Source of the DNA: Branchinecta lynchi
Lineage: Eukaryota > Arthropoda > Branchiopoda > Anostraca > Branchinectidae
Reading direction: 5' to 3'
Length of the DNA stretch: 64,000 nucleotides
Assembly (NCBI GenBank): GCA_023053575.1
Contig: JAKZAP010000016.1
Location: 10,744,030 to 10,808,029, forward strand
The position numbers and the translations under genes were made by a program. This document shows, piece by piece, positions 21,500 through 32,555 of this stretch (the first letter of the stretch is position 1; the number at the start of each line of letters is the position of its first letter). Under the pieces are notes generated by a model. It was not told the origin of the DNA, made no database searches, and was given only the letters and a program-made list of their open reading frames with translations.

Positions 21500-22410
21500 G
21501 ACGATTTCTAAACCAATCTTGTCGAATCTCTAATATTCCAGACAAATTTCATCGTTCTAGTACGTCTGGAAGTACCTTATCTCGCGATCACCGGAATTCC
21601 AGGCCCCCGTGAAACTCCCCCAACATTGCCCGGAACCAATCCGGTTCTGTAAATGATTTATTCAAAAGCATCTGTCTGTTACTCCCACAAATTTCCATCC
21701 CGACAGATCACTTATCCCCCCCCCCCAAAAAAAAAAAATAGTTTTTGGCTCCGGTCCGGAGAAGAAAAAGATCACCAGAGGCAGGTCTTGTGTTCAATTA
21801 TCACATTTCGCTCGAATCCGATCACCGGTTCAAAAGTTACGCATGACTCAATGACTGTCTAATAGAGTTAATTTGTATTTACAAATCAGTTTGACCGAGT
21901 CCACGATATACCTGCCAAGTTTCTTCGTGGAAATCCCATCGCCGGAATTCTGGGAAACTCCCCTCCACCCCACCCCCAAGTGTCCGGATCCAGTCCAATT
22001 GTGTTAACGATGTATCTAGGGCAGATGGTTGTTCTTCACAGCAAGTTTCACTCCGATCCCTCCACTCTAACCGTTTTTCCAGGTTGTCCCCCCCCCCCAA
22101 CTCCCCCGTCACTATCGAACCGGACCAGATTTAAAATATATCATTTCTTCAGTTATTAAGTTTCATTCCAATTCGATCATCCGTTCGAAAGTTACACACT
22201 ACTCAATTTTCCGGATTCCCCCTCCCTTCACTCACCCCAGATGGTCAGATCGGGAAACTGATTATTTACAGGTTAGTTTGATCGGGTCGCTGACATGCCT
22301 GCCAAGTTTCATCGTCCTAGCGCATCTGGAAGTACCTAACTCGAAAAAGTATGACAGACAAATGGACCAATCCTTGAACCAGAGGCTGCAAGTGCCATAA
22401 AAAGAAAAAT
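21500..22410 (-). repeat. long-period tandem cores, left copy
   Basis: Reverse-oriented units with 'TGCCAAGTTTCATCGTCCTAGxxCATCTGGAAGTACC' near 21545 and 22295, and a partial one near 21910, about 375 bp apart. Each also has CCGATCxxCCGTTCGAAAGTTAC and a C-rich block. They match 27457-28690 on the other strand. Confidence 0.65.
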
Positions 22411-22880
22411 GATTTTGGTGAGAACTCAAAGGGAAATGTTTAACGGCCTTCTTCATCCAGACCCCTGTAATCGTGTTATGTGTCCCTAAAATTAAGAAGC
22501 CAAACCTCCGTGGCCTAGGGATCCGGTAGCGCCAAAAATAAAAATTACAAACTCACGCACATGTGTCAATGTTGACTTGGAAGTTAGGTAGCAAATTTAA
22601 CGAGTCACAGAGTAAAATTATAAAGAAGTATTATCACGTACTACCGAAAGCCCATGGTAGTTGGACTCCATGAGTAAAAAAAATATTCTCTCGTGGAATC
22701 TTAAGAGACAGAAACTCCTGCCAGCTTCATCTGCATCATTATCAACGCACACGTGCAACAACTCGTGGGTCAGTGAGTTAGAAACTGTAGCCCGCGGGAG
22801 TTAGGCTCTGCAAACAAAAATATTCACTCCCGGACTCATAGTTTACACCGACATGGGTCCGTGAGCTCATTTAATTTGCA

Positions 22881-22907
22881 TGGCACTTGCTCTTCGGCCA
22901 AGTGTCA
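22881..22907. repeat. GGCACTTG hairpin
   Basis: TGGCACTTG, 9-base loop, CAAGTGCCA, followed by TATAGCGATTG and a GTCTGTCAGTCCG microsatellite (22925-22950). Identical stems occur at 44244-44269 and 59821-59847. Confidence 0.85.
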
Positions 22908-23034
22908 TATAGCGATTGTAATTTCTGTCTGTCAGTCCGTCTGTCGGTCCCGATTTTGCTAGTTCGGGCACTTCCAGATAAGCGTCCTTGAACCTTGGCA
23001 GGCATATGGGATCGGACAAGATTAAACTAGACCT

Positions 23035-23052
23035 ACGTTGCCTGGGCAACGT
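23035..23052. repeat. ACGTTGCC hairpin (module boundary)
   Basis: ACGTTGCC-TG-GGCAACGT is an 18-bp near-palindrome. The same sequence, in context AGACCT..GAAGTGTT, occurs at 27439-27456 (reverse) and 60082-60099, with variants at 30221 and 47998. Confidence 0.85.
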
Positions 23053-24862
23053 GAAGTGTTGCGGCGACCTTCGTCCGGCTTCACCAACTGTTGGTTTTGT
23101 TTCTTCGCTGTCGGTTAAACGCTGAAGTTGTCAGCTTATCGAAGCTTATAATACGGTATGTTCTAAGAAGAACACAATCAGTAATGACTTGATCAAAGGC
23201 GATTCCTCAGTGTTGTAAAAACAACAACAAAAGAATATCGGAGGAAGGGACTAAGTTGACTTTGCAGTCAGTTGAACTTTATCCTTTTCAATCGCAGACA
23301 TGGGGACGGATGAAAACTTGGGACAATATCTTATATAATCTAGTTGGTCTTATAAAGCTATGCGTAACTTTTTAGGATTAAAATACCATAGAAATACTAT
23401 CTCATTGTTTTACATTATCGTTTGTACCCGTTGCGTAAACAGTTGATCCTAGTTTACAGCGGTAGACCACCGATACAAACTTTCTTACCGTTAGATTTAT
23501 AGAAATCGGATACAACGTGCACAAATTTGCACAAATTTCTAGCCCCTCGTGAACCGATATTCCTAGATACAAGTCCATCTCCCGTGATAGACGTCAAGTT
23601 CACCGGAAACAAATAATGGGTACGCCAGCTAGCAAAAGTTGCAAACCCCTCATCGCTGAAGATGATGACAGGTGATTGTTACTTACAAGTCCCTTGCCTA
23701 TCTTACAATTATTATTATTATTTATTTATAAACCATCAACTGACCGAGGCCAAAAAGACGATACAAAAAATAAATGAATAGGTGAACAGAGTAAACTGAA
23801 ATACAGAAGAACAACAAAATCCAATAAGCTTGAGTCAAATCCGTTTCAAGGGACTCCGCATTAGTAGTTCGCAGACGTCGTAAACTCAGTCACTTTCGGA
23901 CAGGGTAGGCTGTAAGCAGGGTGTTTTGCACTCCCCCAATTTGCGCACTTCACAGAGGTGCGCAAGTTCCCAACAATTTGGGAACCAAATTGTTCTTACC
24001 ATCGAATACACCGGAAACAGATAACAGGTACTCCAACTAGCAAAAGCTGCAAACCCCTCATCGCCGAAGATGATTATGAGCTATCAGTCGGCTGTTGCTT
24101 ACAAGTCCCCTACATGTCTCACAACTGGTATCGCCTATTTTTGGTTTAAGTGTGTACCTTACTGCTGAAGTTGTCAACCCCTTGAAACTTTCAAATTGTT
24201 GTATCTCATGACGGAATTTTTGCACCAAAAAATATATGACAAATACTATGATCAGCTCGTCAACGCCTATCGATTGCCGTCGAAAAAGAAATTCTACCTG
24301 TCTTTGTTCAAAAGTTGACTTTTGTTGTCGTAGGCCAACTTTCTAACGTCACCGCTTAGAAAAGAAGCAAAGGATAAGCTCTAATTTCTTTAGCAATGAG
24401 GGAACTTTTCAAGTTTATCTGATACCTATCAGATAAATCAAGTTTCATCTGATACCATTTCTCTACCGCAATCCTAAGTGTACAGAAAACGAATGATAAA
24501 CTCGGCTGAAATCGCGAACAGAAATGGGTAGAGACAATACAGACCCGTGGGAAAAGCCACTTTTTGTTTCTGTAAATTTTGCTATTTATCACTCAAAGAA
24601 GATATGTTGGCTGTGGGGCCGGGTAACTGCCGCATATATTTAATACTTATAGATTTTAGTCCATCTTCAATTTGAAACTGGTGCCTGCCTGCTTGCGTGC
24701 TAGAACAGAGGTTTCCACTCGAAAGCAGAAACATGGTCTGATGAAACGAAAGGTTGGCTGCACAACTTCAGATAGTCCTCTCTGACATGGGCTATATAAC
24801 TTCACTTCACTTCGCACACCGTAGGCTCTGAATCCGGAAAAAATACGAAAAACAAGATATTT
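23053..24862 (+). repeat. 1.8-kb dispersed module, left arm
   Basis: This module aligns with 60100-61680 on the same strand and with 24900-27438 inverted. Landmarks: TTCTTCGCTGTCGGTTAAA, GTTGAACTTTATCCTTTTCAATC, GCAAACCCCTCATCGC, CTTGAAACTTTCAAA, GAAACTGGTGCCTGCCTGC. It carries a LINE insertion at 23711. No gene is recognised. Confidence 0.75.
23711..23972 (-). mobile_element. LINE 3' end inserted with 6-bp TSD
   Basis: On the - strand, the 3' end of a non-LTR element runs to a tail of (AAT)n at 23711-23725. The target duplication ACAATT flanks it (23705-23710 and 23973-23978). The uninterrupted site is visible at 60738 (TTACAATTGGGAACC). Confidence 0.75.
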
Positions 24863-24880
24863 GTGTTGCGAAAGCAACAC
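24863..24880. repeat. GTGTTGC hairpin beside a T25 run
   Basis: GTGTTGC-GAAA-GCAACAC, followed by a T25 run at 24897-24921. The equivalent A-run plus hairpin lies at 61803-61860 and 62320-62367, marking the module end. Confidence 0.8.
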
Positions 24881-27438
24881 TTTGGTTTTGTCCTCGTTTT
24901 TTTTTTTTTTTTTTTTTTTTTCCTATGCTGCCGATTTTATTTTATTCCTGGTAACTGTGAGGGTCTAACCTGTGCGGTTTTTACGGAAAGTGTGGACCTT
25001 AGGCCGGATTGATAAATATGACATTAAATTTTGGAAAGCTCCGTAGAACTCTTGCCTGGGGCCAATAAGGATGGTTTTTGCTTGTCCTCGAGCCAGAGCC
25101 TACGGTGTGCGAAGTGAAGTGTAGTTATATAGCCCATGTCAGAGACTCAGAGAGGACTATTTGAAACTGTGTAGCGAACCTTTCGTTTCATTATACCATG
25201 TTTCTGCTTTCGAGTGGAAAGCTCCGTTCTAGCACGCAAGCAGGCAGGCACCAGTTTCAAATTGAAGATGGACTAGAATCTATAAGTGTTTAGTATATAC
25301 GGCAGTTACCCGGCCCCACAGCCAATATATCTTCTTTGAGTGATAAATAGAAAAATCTACATAAACAAAAAAGTGGCTTTTCCCACGGGTCCGAAAGTGC
25401 TGCCATCTATTGTTTCTATCCATAGTTGCGTTTTTGATCGAAGTTTTGTTCACCGTTAGCGTAGCCGGTTGCTTAATTTCCGTTTTCAAACGCCGTCGAA
25501 GTTCACCGTTTGCTTAATTACTGTTTTCACGACTCCGGCGATCCTTGCCCGGTTGACGTTTCTTCGACGATTCAAGTAAACTTCGAACTTTCACGAAGTT
25601 CGACGGTCAGAGTTTGAAGGACGAAGGAACTGTGACCGGCGACCAAAAAGGGCAATTAAACAAACCTTTGAGGTTGAAGATAACTTCAAACTTCGATCAA
25701 AACGCAACTCATGGCTGTTCGCGATTTTAGCTGAGTTTATCATTCGTTTCTTTTTGCACTTGGATTTGCGGTAGAGAAATGGTATCAGATGTGCCTCTTA
25801 AACTTTAAAAGTTATCTCATTGCTAAAGAAACTTGAGCTTATCCTTTGCTCCTTTCTAAGTGGTAACGTTAGAAAGTTGGCCTACGGCAATACAGTCAAC
25901 TTTTGAACTAAGACAGGTAGAATTTGGGAAACGGGACTTGTAAGCAACAGTCGACTGTTAGCTCATAATCATCTTCGGCAATGAGGGGTTTGCAGCTTTT
26001 GCTAGTTAGTGTATCTGTTATTTGTTTCCGGTGTATTCGATGATACGAACAATTTGGTTCCCAATGGTAAGGTATGCAAGGGACTTGTAAGTAATAATCG
26101 GCTGTTACGCTACAATAATCTTCAGCGATGAGGGGTTTGCAACTTTTGCTAGCTGGTGTACCCATTATTTGTTTTCGGTGAACTTGATATCTATCACGGG
26201 AGAGGGACTTGTAAGTAGGAATCGGCTCACGAGGGGCTAGAAATTTTTTCAAATGGGTGCACATCGTATATCTATCGCTGTGACCTAGGATTAACTGTTT
26301 ACGCAACGGATACAAACGAAAATGTAAAACAATGAGGTAGTGTCATAATTACTAAGAAAAGTTAGGGATAGCTTTATAATAGCAACTAGATTTTATCAGA
26401 TATTTTTCCAAGTTTTCATCCGTCACGATGTCTGCTGTTGAAAAGGATAAAGTTCAACTGACTGCAAAGTCAATTTAGTCCCTTCTTACGATTTTATTTT
26501 GTGTTTTTACAACGCTGAAGAATAGCTTTTGATCATGTGATTATTTATTTTAGAACATTCCGTTTTAAAAGCTTCGATAAGTTGACAACTTCAGCATTAA
26601 CCGACAGCGAAGAAACAAAACCAGTTTGAAAGTTTCAAGGGGTTTACAACTTCAGTAGTAAGTAACACAATGAAACCAAAAATAAGCGATACCAGTTGTG
26701 AGACATGTAGGGGACTTGTATGCAACAATTAACTGTTAATCATCTTCGGCAATGAGGGGTTTAGCTTTTGCTATTTGGTATACCTGTCATTTGTTTCCGG
26801 TGTATTCGATGGTAAGAACAATTTGGTTCCCAATTGTAAGATATGCAAGGGACTTGTAAGTAATAATCGGCTGTTAAGCTACAATCATCTTCAGGGATGA
26901 GGGGTTTGCAAATTTTGCTAGCTGGTGTACCCATTATTTTTATCCGGTGAACTTGATGTCTGTCACGGGAGAGGGACTTGTAAGTAAGAAACGGTTCAGG
27001 AGGGGCTAGAACTTTTGCAAATTGGTGCACATTGTATACGATATCTATAAATCTGACGGTAAGAAAGTTTGTATCGATGGTCTATCGCTGTAACCTAGGA
27101 TTAACTGTTTACGCAACGGGTACAAACGATAATTTAAAACAATGAGGTAGTTTCGTAATAATTAATAGTGTCATCTATGGTATTTTAATCCTGAAAAGTT
27201 ACGGATAGCTTTATAATAACTAGATTATATAAGATATTGTTCTAAGTTTTCATCCGTCACGGTGTCTACGATTGAAAAGGATAAAGTCCAACTGACTGCA
27301 AAATCAACTTATCCCTTCTTCCGATATTCTTCTGTTGTTGTTTTTAGAAAGCTGAACAATAGCTTTTGATCATGTGGTGATTCTTTTTGGAATCTCACTT
27401 TAGTCGGCGAAGCCGGACAAAGGTTGCCGCAAGACTTC
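24881..27438 (-). repeat. 1.8-kb dispersed module, inverted right arm with internal duplication
   Basis: Reverse-oriented copy of the left arm. It is longer because a MITE inserted at 25424 and because an ~815-bp part is present twice in tandem (about 25920-26660 and 26700-27420). The duplicated part carries GGGACTTGTAAGTAATAATC and ACAATGAGGTAGT landmarks. Confidence 0.7.
25424..25709. mobile_element. AGTTGCG MITE (family i), copy 1, with CAT TSD
   Basis: The ends are AGTTGCGTTTTTGATCGAAG and CTTCGATCAAAACGCAACT. CAT at 25421-25423 and 25710-25712 is the target duplication; the empty site is at 61265-61275 in the sister module. The interior contains GAAGTTCGACGGTCAGAGTTT and ACCGGCGACCAAAAA. 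A second copy lies at 56827-57098. Confidence 0.85.
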
Positions 27439-27456
27439 ACGTTGCCCAGGCAACGT
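27439..27456. repeat. ACGTTGCC hairpin, inverted
   Basis: ACGTTGCC-CA-GGCAACGT, the mirror of 23035-23052. Confidence 0.85.
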
Positions 27457-29557
27457 AGGTCTAGTTTTAGCTTACGAACGGGGAGCGGATCTTAATGAAA
27501 CTTGGTATATGGAATGACCTTGTGCCTCAAATGTTCCATTTTAAATTCAGACCGGATCCGATGACATTGGGGGAGTAGGAGGGGGAAACCGGAAATCTTG
27601 GAAAACGCTTGGAGTGGAGAGATCCGGATGAAACTTGGTGGAAAGAACAAGCACAAGTCCTAGATTCGCGACTGACATAACCGGAACGGATCCGCTCACT
27701 TTGGGGGAGTTGGGGGGGGGGATTTCTAGTGATCCCGCGAGTTCGGTGCTTTCTGATGTGCTAGGACGATGAAAATTGGCAGGCATGTCAGGGACCCGAC
27801 AAGATTAAATAGGAAATAGTCACTTCCCCGATCCGACGATTGGGGGGGGGGGGGGTGGAGGGAGGGGGATGCCGAAAAATTTAGGTATTTTTAACTTGCG
27901 AATCGGGGGATGGGATCTTGATGGAAGTTAATATTTAGGATGACCAAGTGTCTCAGACGTCCCACTCTAATTCGGATCGGATCCGATGACACTGGGGGGG
28001 GGGAGTCGGAGGAGGGAACCGGAAATCTTGAGAAACGCTTAGAATGGAAGGATCGGGATGAAACTGGGTGGGAAGAACAAGCACAAGTCCTAGATACGTC
28101 ATTGACATAACCGGACCGTATCTGGGTACTGTGGGGGAGTTGGAGGGGGGGGGTCCAGATTTCAAGCGATCCGCGAGTTCGACATACTTCCTGATGTGCT
28201 AGGACGATGAAACTTGGCAGGCATGTCAGGGATCCGAACAGATTGACTTGAGAGTAGTCGTTTCCCTGATCCGACCATCGTGGGGGGTGGATGGATGGGG
28301 AGTCCGAAATCTAGTGGCTTGCATAACTTTTGAACGGGTGATCGGACTTGGAAGATACTTGTCAGGTGGAAAGAGCTATCCCCTCAGATGTTCAGTTTCA
28401 AATCAGGGTCGGGTCCGATGCCTGTGGGGGATGGGCGGGGGAACTCAAGAAACGCTTAAAGCAGATGGATTGGGACGGAACTTAATGGAGAGAACAAGCA
28501 TACTGGGCCTGGATACGAAATTGACGGAGCCAGATGGTTTCGGGGCTCTGTGGGGGGAGTTGGAGGGGGTTCCCTGAAATTCCGGTAGTCGTGAGTTAGA
28601 ATAGTTCGAGATGTACTAAGACAACGAAATTGTGCAGGCATATTAAGGACCGGACTGAACTGACTTAAGAACCTGACACAACATACCCTCGGAAACTTCC
28701 GTTCCTAGATCTGAGCATTTTGGGGGGAGTGAGGGAAGGGAAATACGGAATTTGACTTCTGGAAATTGCGAACGAGTGGTCTGATTTGAGTAAAACTTAA
28801 TGGGTGGTAAGAACCGATCGATCGAAAGAGGAAACTTTTGACAGGCACAAAAACCAAACAGATGGACCGAACGAGATGCAAGTTCGACAGTTCCGAGTTT
28901 ATGCTGCCTAGAGTTGTTATTTGGCGTCCGGGTCTGATTCGGCCAAGGTAGTGGGGGGGGGGAGGAGGTACCGGCAATTTGCAGATAGGCTATGCTCCTA
29001 TTTCAGTAAAACTTGATGGACGGGAAGAGGGGATTAAGAGATACGACGTTTATGTTTCCAAGTCCTTTTCGGCCACAGTGGAGTTGGAGGGAGAGTGCCG
29101 GAAACTTTGAGCTCGCATAGGGTTCAATCGAGTTCATCAATTTAAATGAAACTTGGAATCTAGAGCGAGCATATACACTAGATGACATATTTTAGGGTCC
29201 GAACCGGTTACCACAACGGTGGTGGGGGATACCAGAATTTTCCAAAAATGCTCAGATTCGAGTGAAACTTAATAGATGGTATAAAAGAAGATACTTTAGA
29301 TGGGTCCGAACCAGATTCGGCCACGGTAGGTGGAGATGGAGGGATTAACGGAAATCGTGTAGCACGTCTAGGGATCTAACGAGTGGATTTATTGAGCTGG
29401 TTTGAACAGTCACGTGCATTTGCATCCGAGACGATTTCGGAACTGCTCAGAATTGAATGAAACTAAATGTTCTATTTCTATTTCCGAACCGCATTTTTGG
29501 ATGGCGGGTGTATTTTGTGACGTTCTCATCTACTTTCTTCTACCTCCTACTCGTAAC
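27457..29557 (+). repeat. long-period tandem cores, right copy
   Basis: Units of about 420-440 bp carry 'GATGAAACTTGGCAGGCATGTCAG' near 27768, 28207 and (diverged) 28624, together with 'CCGGAAATCTTGxxAAACGCTTAGA' and 'AGAACAAGCACAAGTCCTAGATAC'. G-rich blocks (G12 near 27841) mark each unit. Units beyond 28690 are progressively diverged. The long open frames here, on both strands, are repeat artefacts. Confidence 0.7.
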
Positions 29558-29584
29558 AAGTGCCATATGAGCTCGTAGCTCTTG

Positions 29585-30220
29585 TTTTATTTGACACTAT
29601 CGGAACCCTAGTCCATGGTCATTTGTGTCCACGAGTAAGTCTTTTTGAACCAAATAGTGGCTACTACCGGAAGATTATCTCTCCATGTATGTGTATAACT
29701 TCTGAGTGTATAGGTCAGTGAGACTACCGGACCGGGTGCTGGTACAATGAAGCTTCCGTGAGATATTTCTGTTACTACCGGAAGAGGAGCCGGCACATAC
29801 AAGTTTCCATTAGTCAGTGACGCCAGATCCCGGAATCCTAGCTAGTGCTTTGATTTCCGTGAGAACTACCGAAAACGTAGTCCGTATGATATCAGGTACG
29901 GCTCCCGGTTCCTTAGACAGTGCCTTGAACAAAAGGATTCTCACACCAGTTTGAACAGAATATTCCGGTGCTAACAAACGGGCGGGGAAACTTAACGAAG
30001 CCACCAAGTCACCACGTTTGGGACTAGTAGTAGGTTGGAACACGCCTTTATTTTGCTATCGTGTCTTATAACCTTTGTGTTGAAGACTGCTCGCATGCTC
30101 ACATGCACAATCATAGCAATTTCCCTTCACTTCAACCTTTCGTATCCCAACAACCGCATTAGCTTCTTACAATTACTTCGAATCTCATCTCGCCACTCCA
30201 AAGCCGTAACAACTAGATCC
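29585..30220. other. unassigned; degraded GGGATCCC 3' end at ~29920-30020
   Basis: 'TCTCACACCAGTTTGAACAGAATATTCCGGTGCTAACAAACGG..CACCACGTTTGGGA' resembles the 3' block of GGGATCCC elements. Upstream, ACTACCGGA recurs at about 29666, 29722 and 29774. Confidence 0.35.
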
Positions 30221-30760
30221 ATGTTGCCTGGGCAACGTGAAGTGTTAGCAAGCTTTTAGTTTAGTTTCTTTGCTAGTAGTTTTCCATTTTCTGTATGACC
30301 TTCACACGGAAATCGACTGTATGGACTGTTGAGCTTTATTCTCTTCAATCGTGGACTTGACTTTTATTAGCACATGTTTACTTCCATAATGAACTGTATA
30401 AACAAATACCGAACAATTCAAGCGATTGACTCTTTTCAGTGTTTTAATAACATTTAACTTAGGCTACTATTTGAAACCATAAGTGGCTACGACTGAACTC
30501 CTCTACTCATGAAAATCTGAAGAAAAAAAATTACTACAACGTAACACAAAATGCCTTATGGCAAGTGCCATAAGAAATCTACCTCTCTTCATTCTTTCTC
30601 GCAGTAGGCCAACTTTCTAACCATCACCTCTTTGAAAGAAGCAAAGTGTAAAACAGGAACATGGTTTGAAGAAACGGAAATTGAGCTCTGACGTAGACTA
30701 CGGAACTCCACTTCACACAGTGCGGGCGAACCCATCCTTTTCGGGCCCAAAAAGGTTTCC
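30221..30760 (+). repeat. degraded copy of the 1.8-kb module
   Basis: It starts with ATGTTGCCTGGGCAACGTGAAGTGTT. It keeps GAGCTTTATTCTCTTCAATCG, GTAGGCCAACTTTCTAACC, AACATGGTTTGA.GAAACG and CCCATCCTTTTCGGGCCC in the same order as 60082-61700, with large internal losses. Confidence 0.6.
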
Positions 30761-31051
30761 GGAAGCAATAGAATCGACGTACAGGGGGAAATAAAAAAAG
30801 ACCTACCTCACTTAATTCCGTCAGCAATTGTAACCTAGTCGAGTATCCGCAATTGTTCCATTTTCTGTATTTTGCACCGTCGTTCGACCGCGAAACATCA
30901 TTTCCAACGAATTTCCCATGCCCGACGGTATAATCAACAAACTACACAATTGTAGTCTCGCCTATCTATATTGTGTTGCACCAGACAGAGCTGCCACGCT
31001 ACTTAATACCGTAAAAGCTGTAATTTCCTTGAAAAAAAGTCTCACTTATAT
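30761..31051. other. unassigned spacer
   Basis: No feature is recognised. Confidence 0.35.
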
Positions 31052-31246
31052 TTTATTCAAACAATGTTTACAACGGATACGTCAGCTATGATTCTTCATC
31101 AGTGATATTTATTACAGGTTTTGTTCCTTCCCCGAAGTTGAACCAGAATATTGACAGCCTGACGAGGACCCTTGCCAAGTAGGGCCGAAATATCACTGAT
31201 GAAGAATCATAGCTGACGTATCCGTTGTAAACATTGTTTGAATAAA
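31052..31246. mobile_element. hairpin element with perfect 59-bp arms
   Basis: 31052-31110 and 31188-31246 are perfect reverse complements (TTTATTCAAACAATG...CAGTGATATTT). The 77-bp loop includes the cassette CCTGACGAGGACCCTTGCC..AGTAGGGCCGAA that is shared with elements at 34469 and 57650. Perfect arms indicate a young insertion or a maintained fold. Confidence 0.85.
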
Positions 31247-31549
31247 TGTTTCAAAGTTAGCTTGGGCTCAAAGAATATTTATCCACTTATATTTTTTCTG
31301 GCGTGTTGCGCTTCGTCATTCAAACTCCACAAATTCTTTTTTCTCTTTTCTCTATAGTGTATTCGTAGCACTTTTTGCGGGGGACAAGGACAGGGAACAG
31401 TGCCTACCTCGGCTATCTCACCAGCACATCCAGTCAAGACTCCGCAATGCAGTTGTTTCACGTTCTGTCTTGCACTCGTATTTCGAGAGCAATGAGTCAT
31501 CCGTTTTTCCATCGAATCTTCCACACTCCGCGGCTAAAACAGTAAACTA
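31247..31549. other. unassigned spacer
   Basis: No recognised feature. The - strand frame at 31279-31524 has no known domain. Confidence 0.3.
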
Positions 31550-31850
31550 TTTTTTATTTATTTATTAATAGAAAAAGACATTAAGCCGAAGCTTCTCTCT
31601 CTACAAGCACACAGATGTTTACTACATTTTTCAACACTGCACTACACACTTAACATATAACAAATATAAACTAAAAGGGTTCAGATACGCGCTATTGCAG
31701 AACGTTGTACCAGCAAGATGTTGTTTGAATGAAAGTAAATTTGGTTGGGAAACGGTCTCCTCCGATAAACCATTCCATGCCTGGCATATACAATTCTTTC
31801 AACCATGATCCAATTTTCTGTGTTTCCAACCAAAACCTAACAAGTGCGCA
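31550..31850 (-). pseudogene. non-LTR retrotransposon RT C-terminus and tail
   Basis: On the - strand, AWNGLSEETVSQPNLLSFKQH and following residues, ending at a stop at 31632-31634, match the standard LINE tail (WN.L.E..V..P....FK..L). The 3' end has a TTAATAAATAAATAAAAA-type tail at about 31550-31572. Upstream of the tail the frame is broken by a stop. Confidence 0.65.
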
Positions 31851-32555
31851 AGCGCTCAGACGTGGAGTGTAGAAGTAAAATGTCTATCACATTTATATAC
31901 AAACAGCTTTAGAACCAAGACATTTCTCATCCCCAATAACCAAACAAGTACTGAAATAACCTTGTAATCACCCCCCTTAAAAGCTTTAAATGTAAACAAA
32001 CCGCCAGTATAAATCCAAAGAAATGTTGAAGATCTTGCAGGAACAGCATTTGTTCGAACACTGAATGGTCTGCCTGCCAGTCCCACCCTTTACAGCTCTT
32101 GTCCATTAGCAAGGTAATAACAAGTGCAATAAACCAATTCGTAGCAGACTAATGCCGCTTTTGTCACAATTCATTAAGAATGGCATATCATCGATCATAT
32201 GACAAAACAGTCCAGTTTCCAATTGTTCAATAAAGGTTAAAGTAGTTCTGGTCAAGGTATGAACTTTATTCACTGGGCAATCTGGGCTCATTTGCCCCTG
32301 GACCGGGTTGGGGTGGGGGGTCGGACCCCGAAAAGGCACAAGTAGACCCCATTACCCACTAGCGTACCAAGTTTGAACTTGATACTTGCACTGGTTCACG
32401 AGTTATGAGCTCCACAAAATATGGTGAAAACTGGAAACCGAAAACCGAAAGCTGCTACAGCGCTCGCAATAGTGGATTGTTCCAAGGAACACTCCAATAA
32501 AAAGGAAGTCAATTGCAGTCTGAGCTGCTGAAGAACAGCAATGGTTGACAACTAT
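31851..32555. other. unassigned sequence
   Basis: Possibly more of the same LINE upstream of 31850, but no domain is recognised in the broken frames. GGGTTGGGGTGGGGGGTCGG at about 32308 is G-rich. Confidence 0.3.

Larger units (their letters stand above)
20926..29584. mobile_element. 8.66-kb composite near-palindromic element
   Basis: It is bounded by a 27-bp terminal inverted repeat: CAAGAGCTA..AGCTCATATGGCACTT at 20926-20952 and its reverse complement at 29558-29584, with two mismatches. Inside, modules are arranged almost symmetrically: tandem core repeats (21500-22410, reversed), GGCACTTG hairpin (22881), ACGTTGCC hairpin (23035), 1.8-kb module (23053-24862), GTGTTGC hairpin (24863), the same module inverted (to 27438), ACGTTGCC hairpin (27439), tandem cores (27457-29557). 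There is no transposase. A short version with the same ends lies at 37593-38070. Whether it moved as one unit is inference. Confidence 0.6.

Noticed and set aside
27547..28977. Proline-rich frames on the - strand
   Set aside because: Proline runs come from G-rich blocks of the tandem cores; both strands are open and similar copies are frame-broken.
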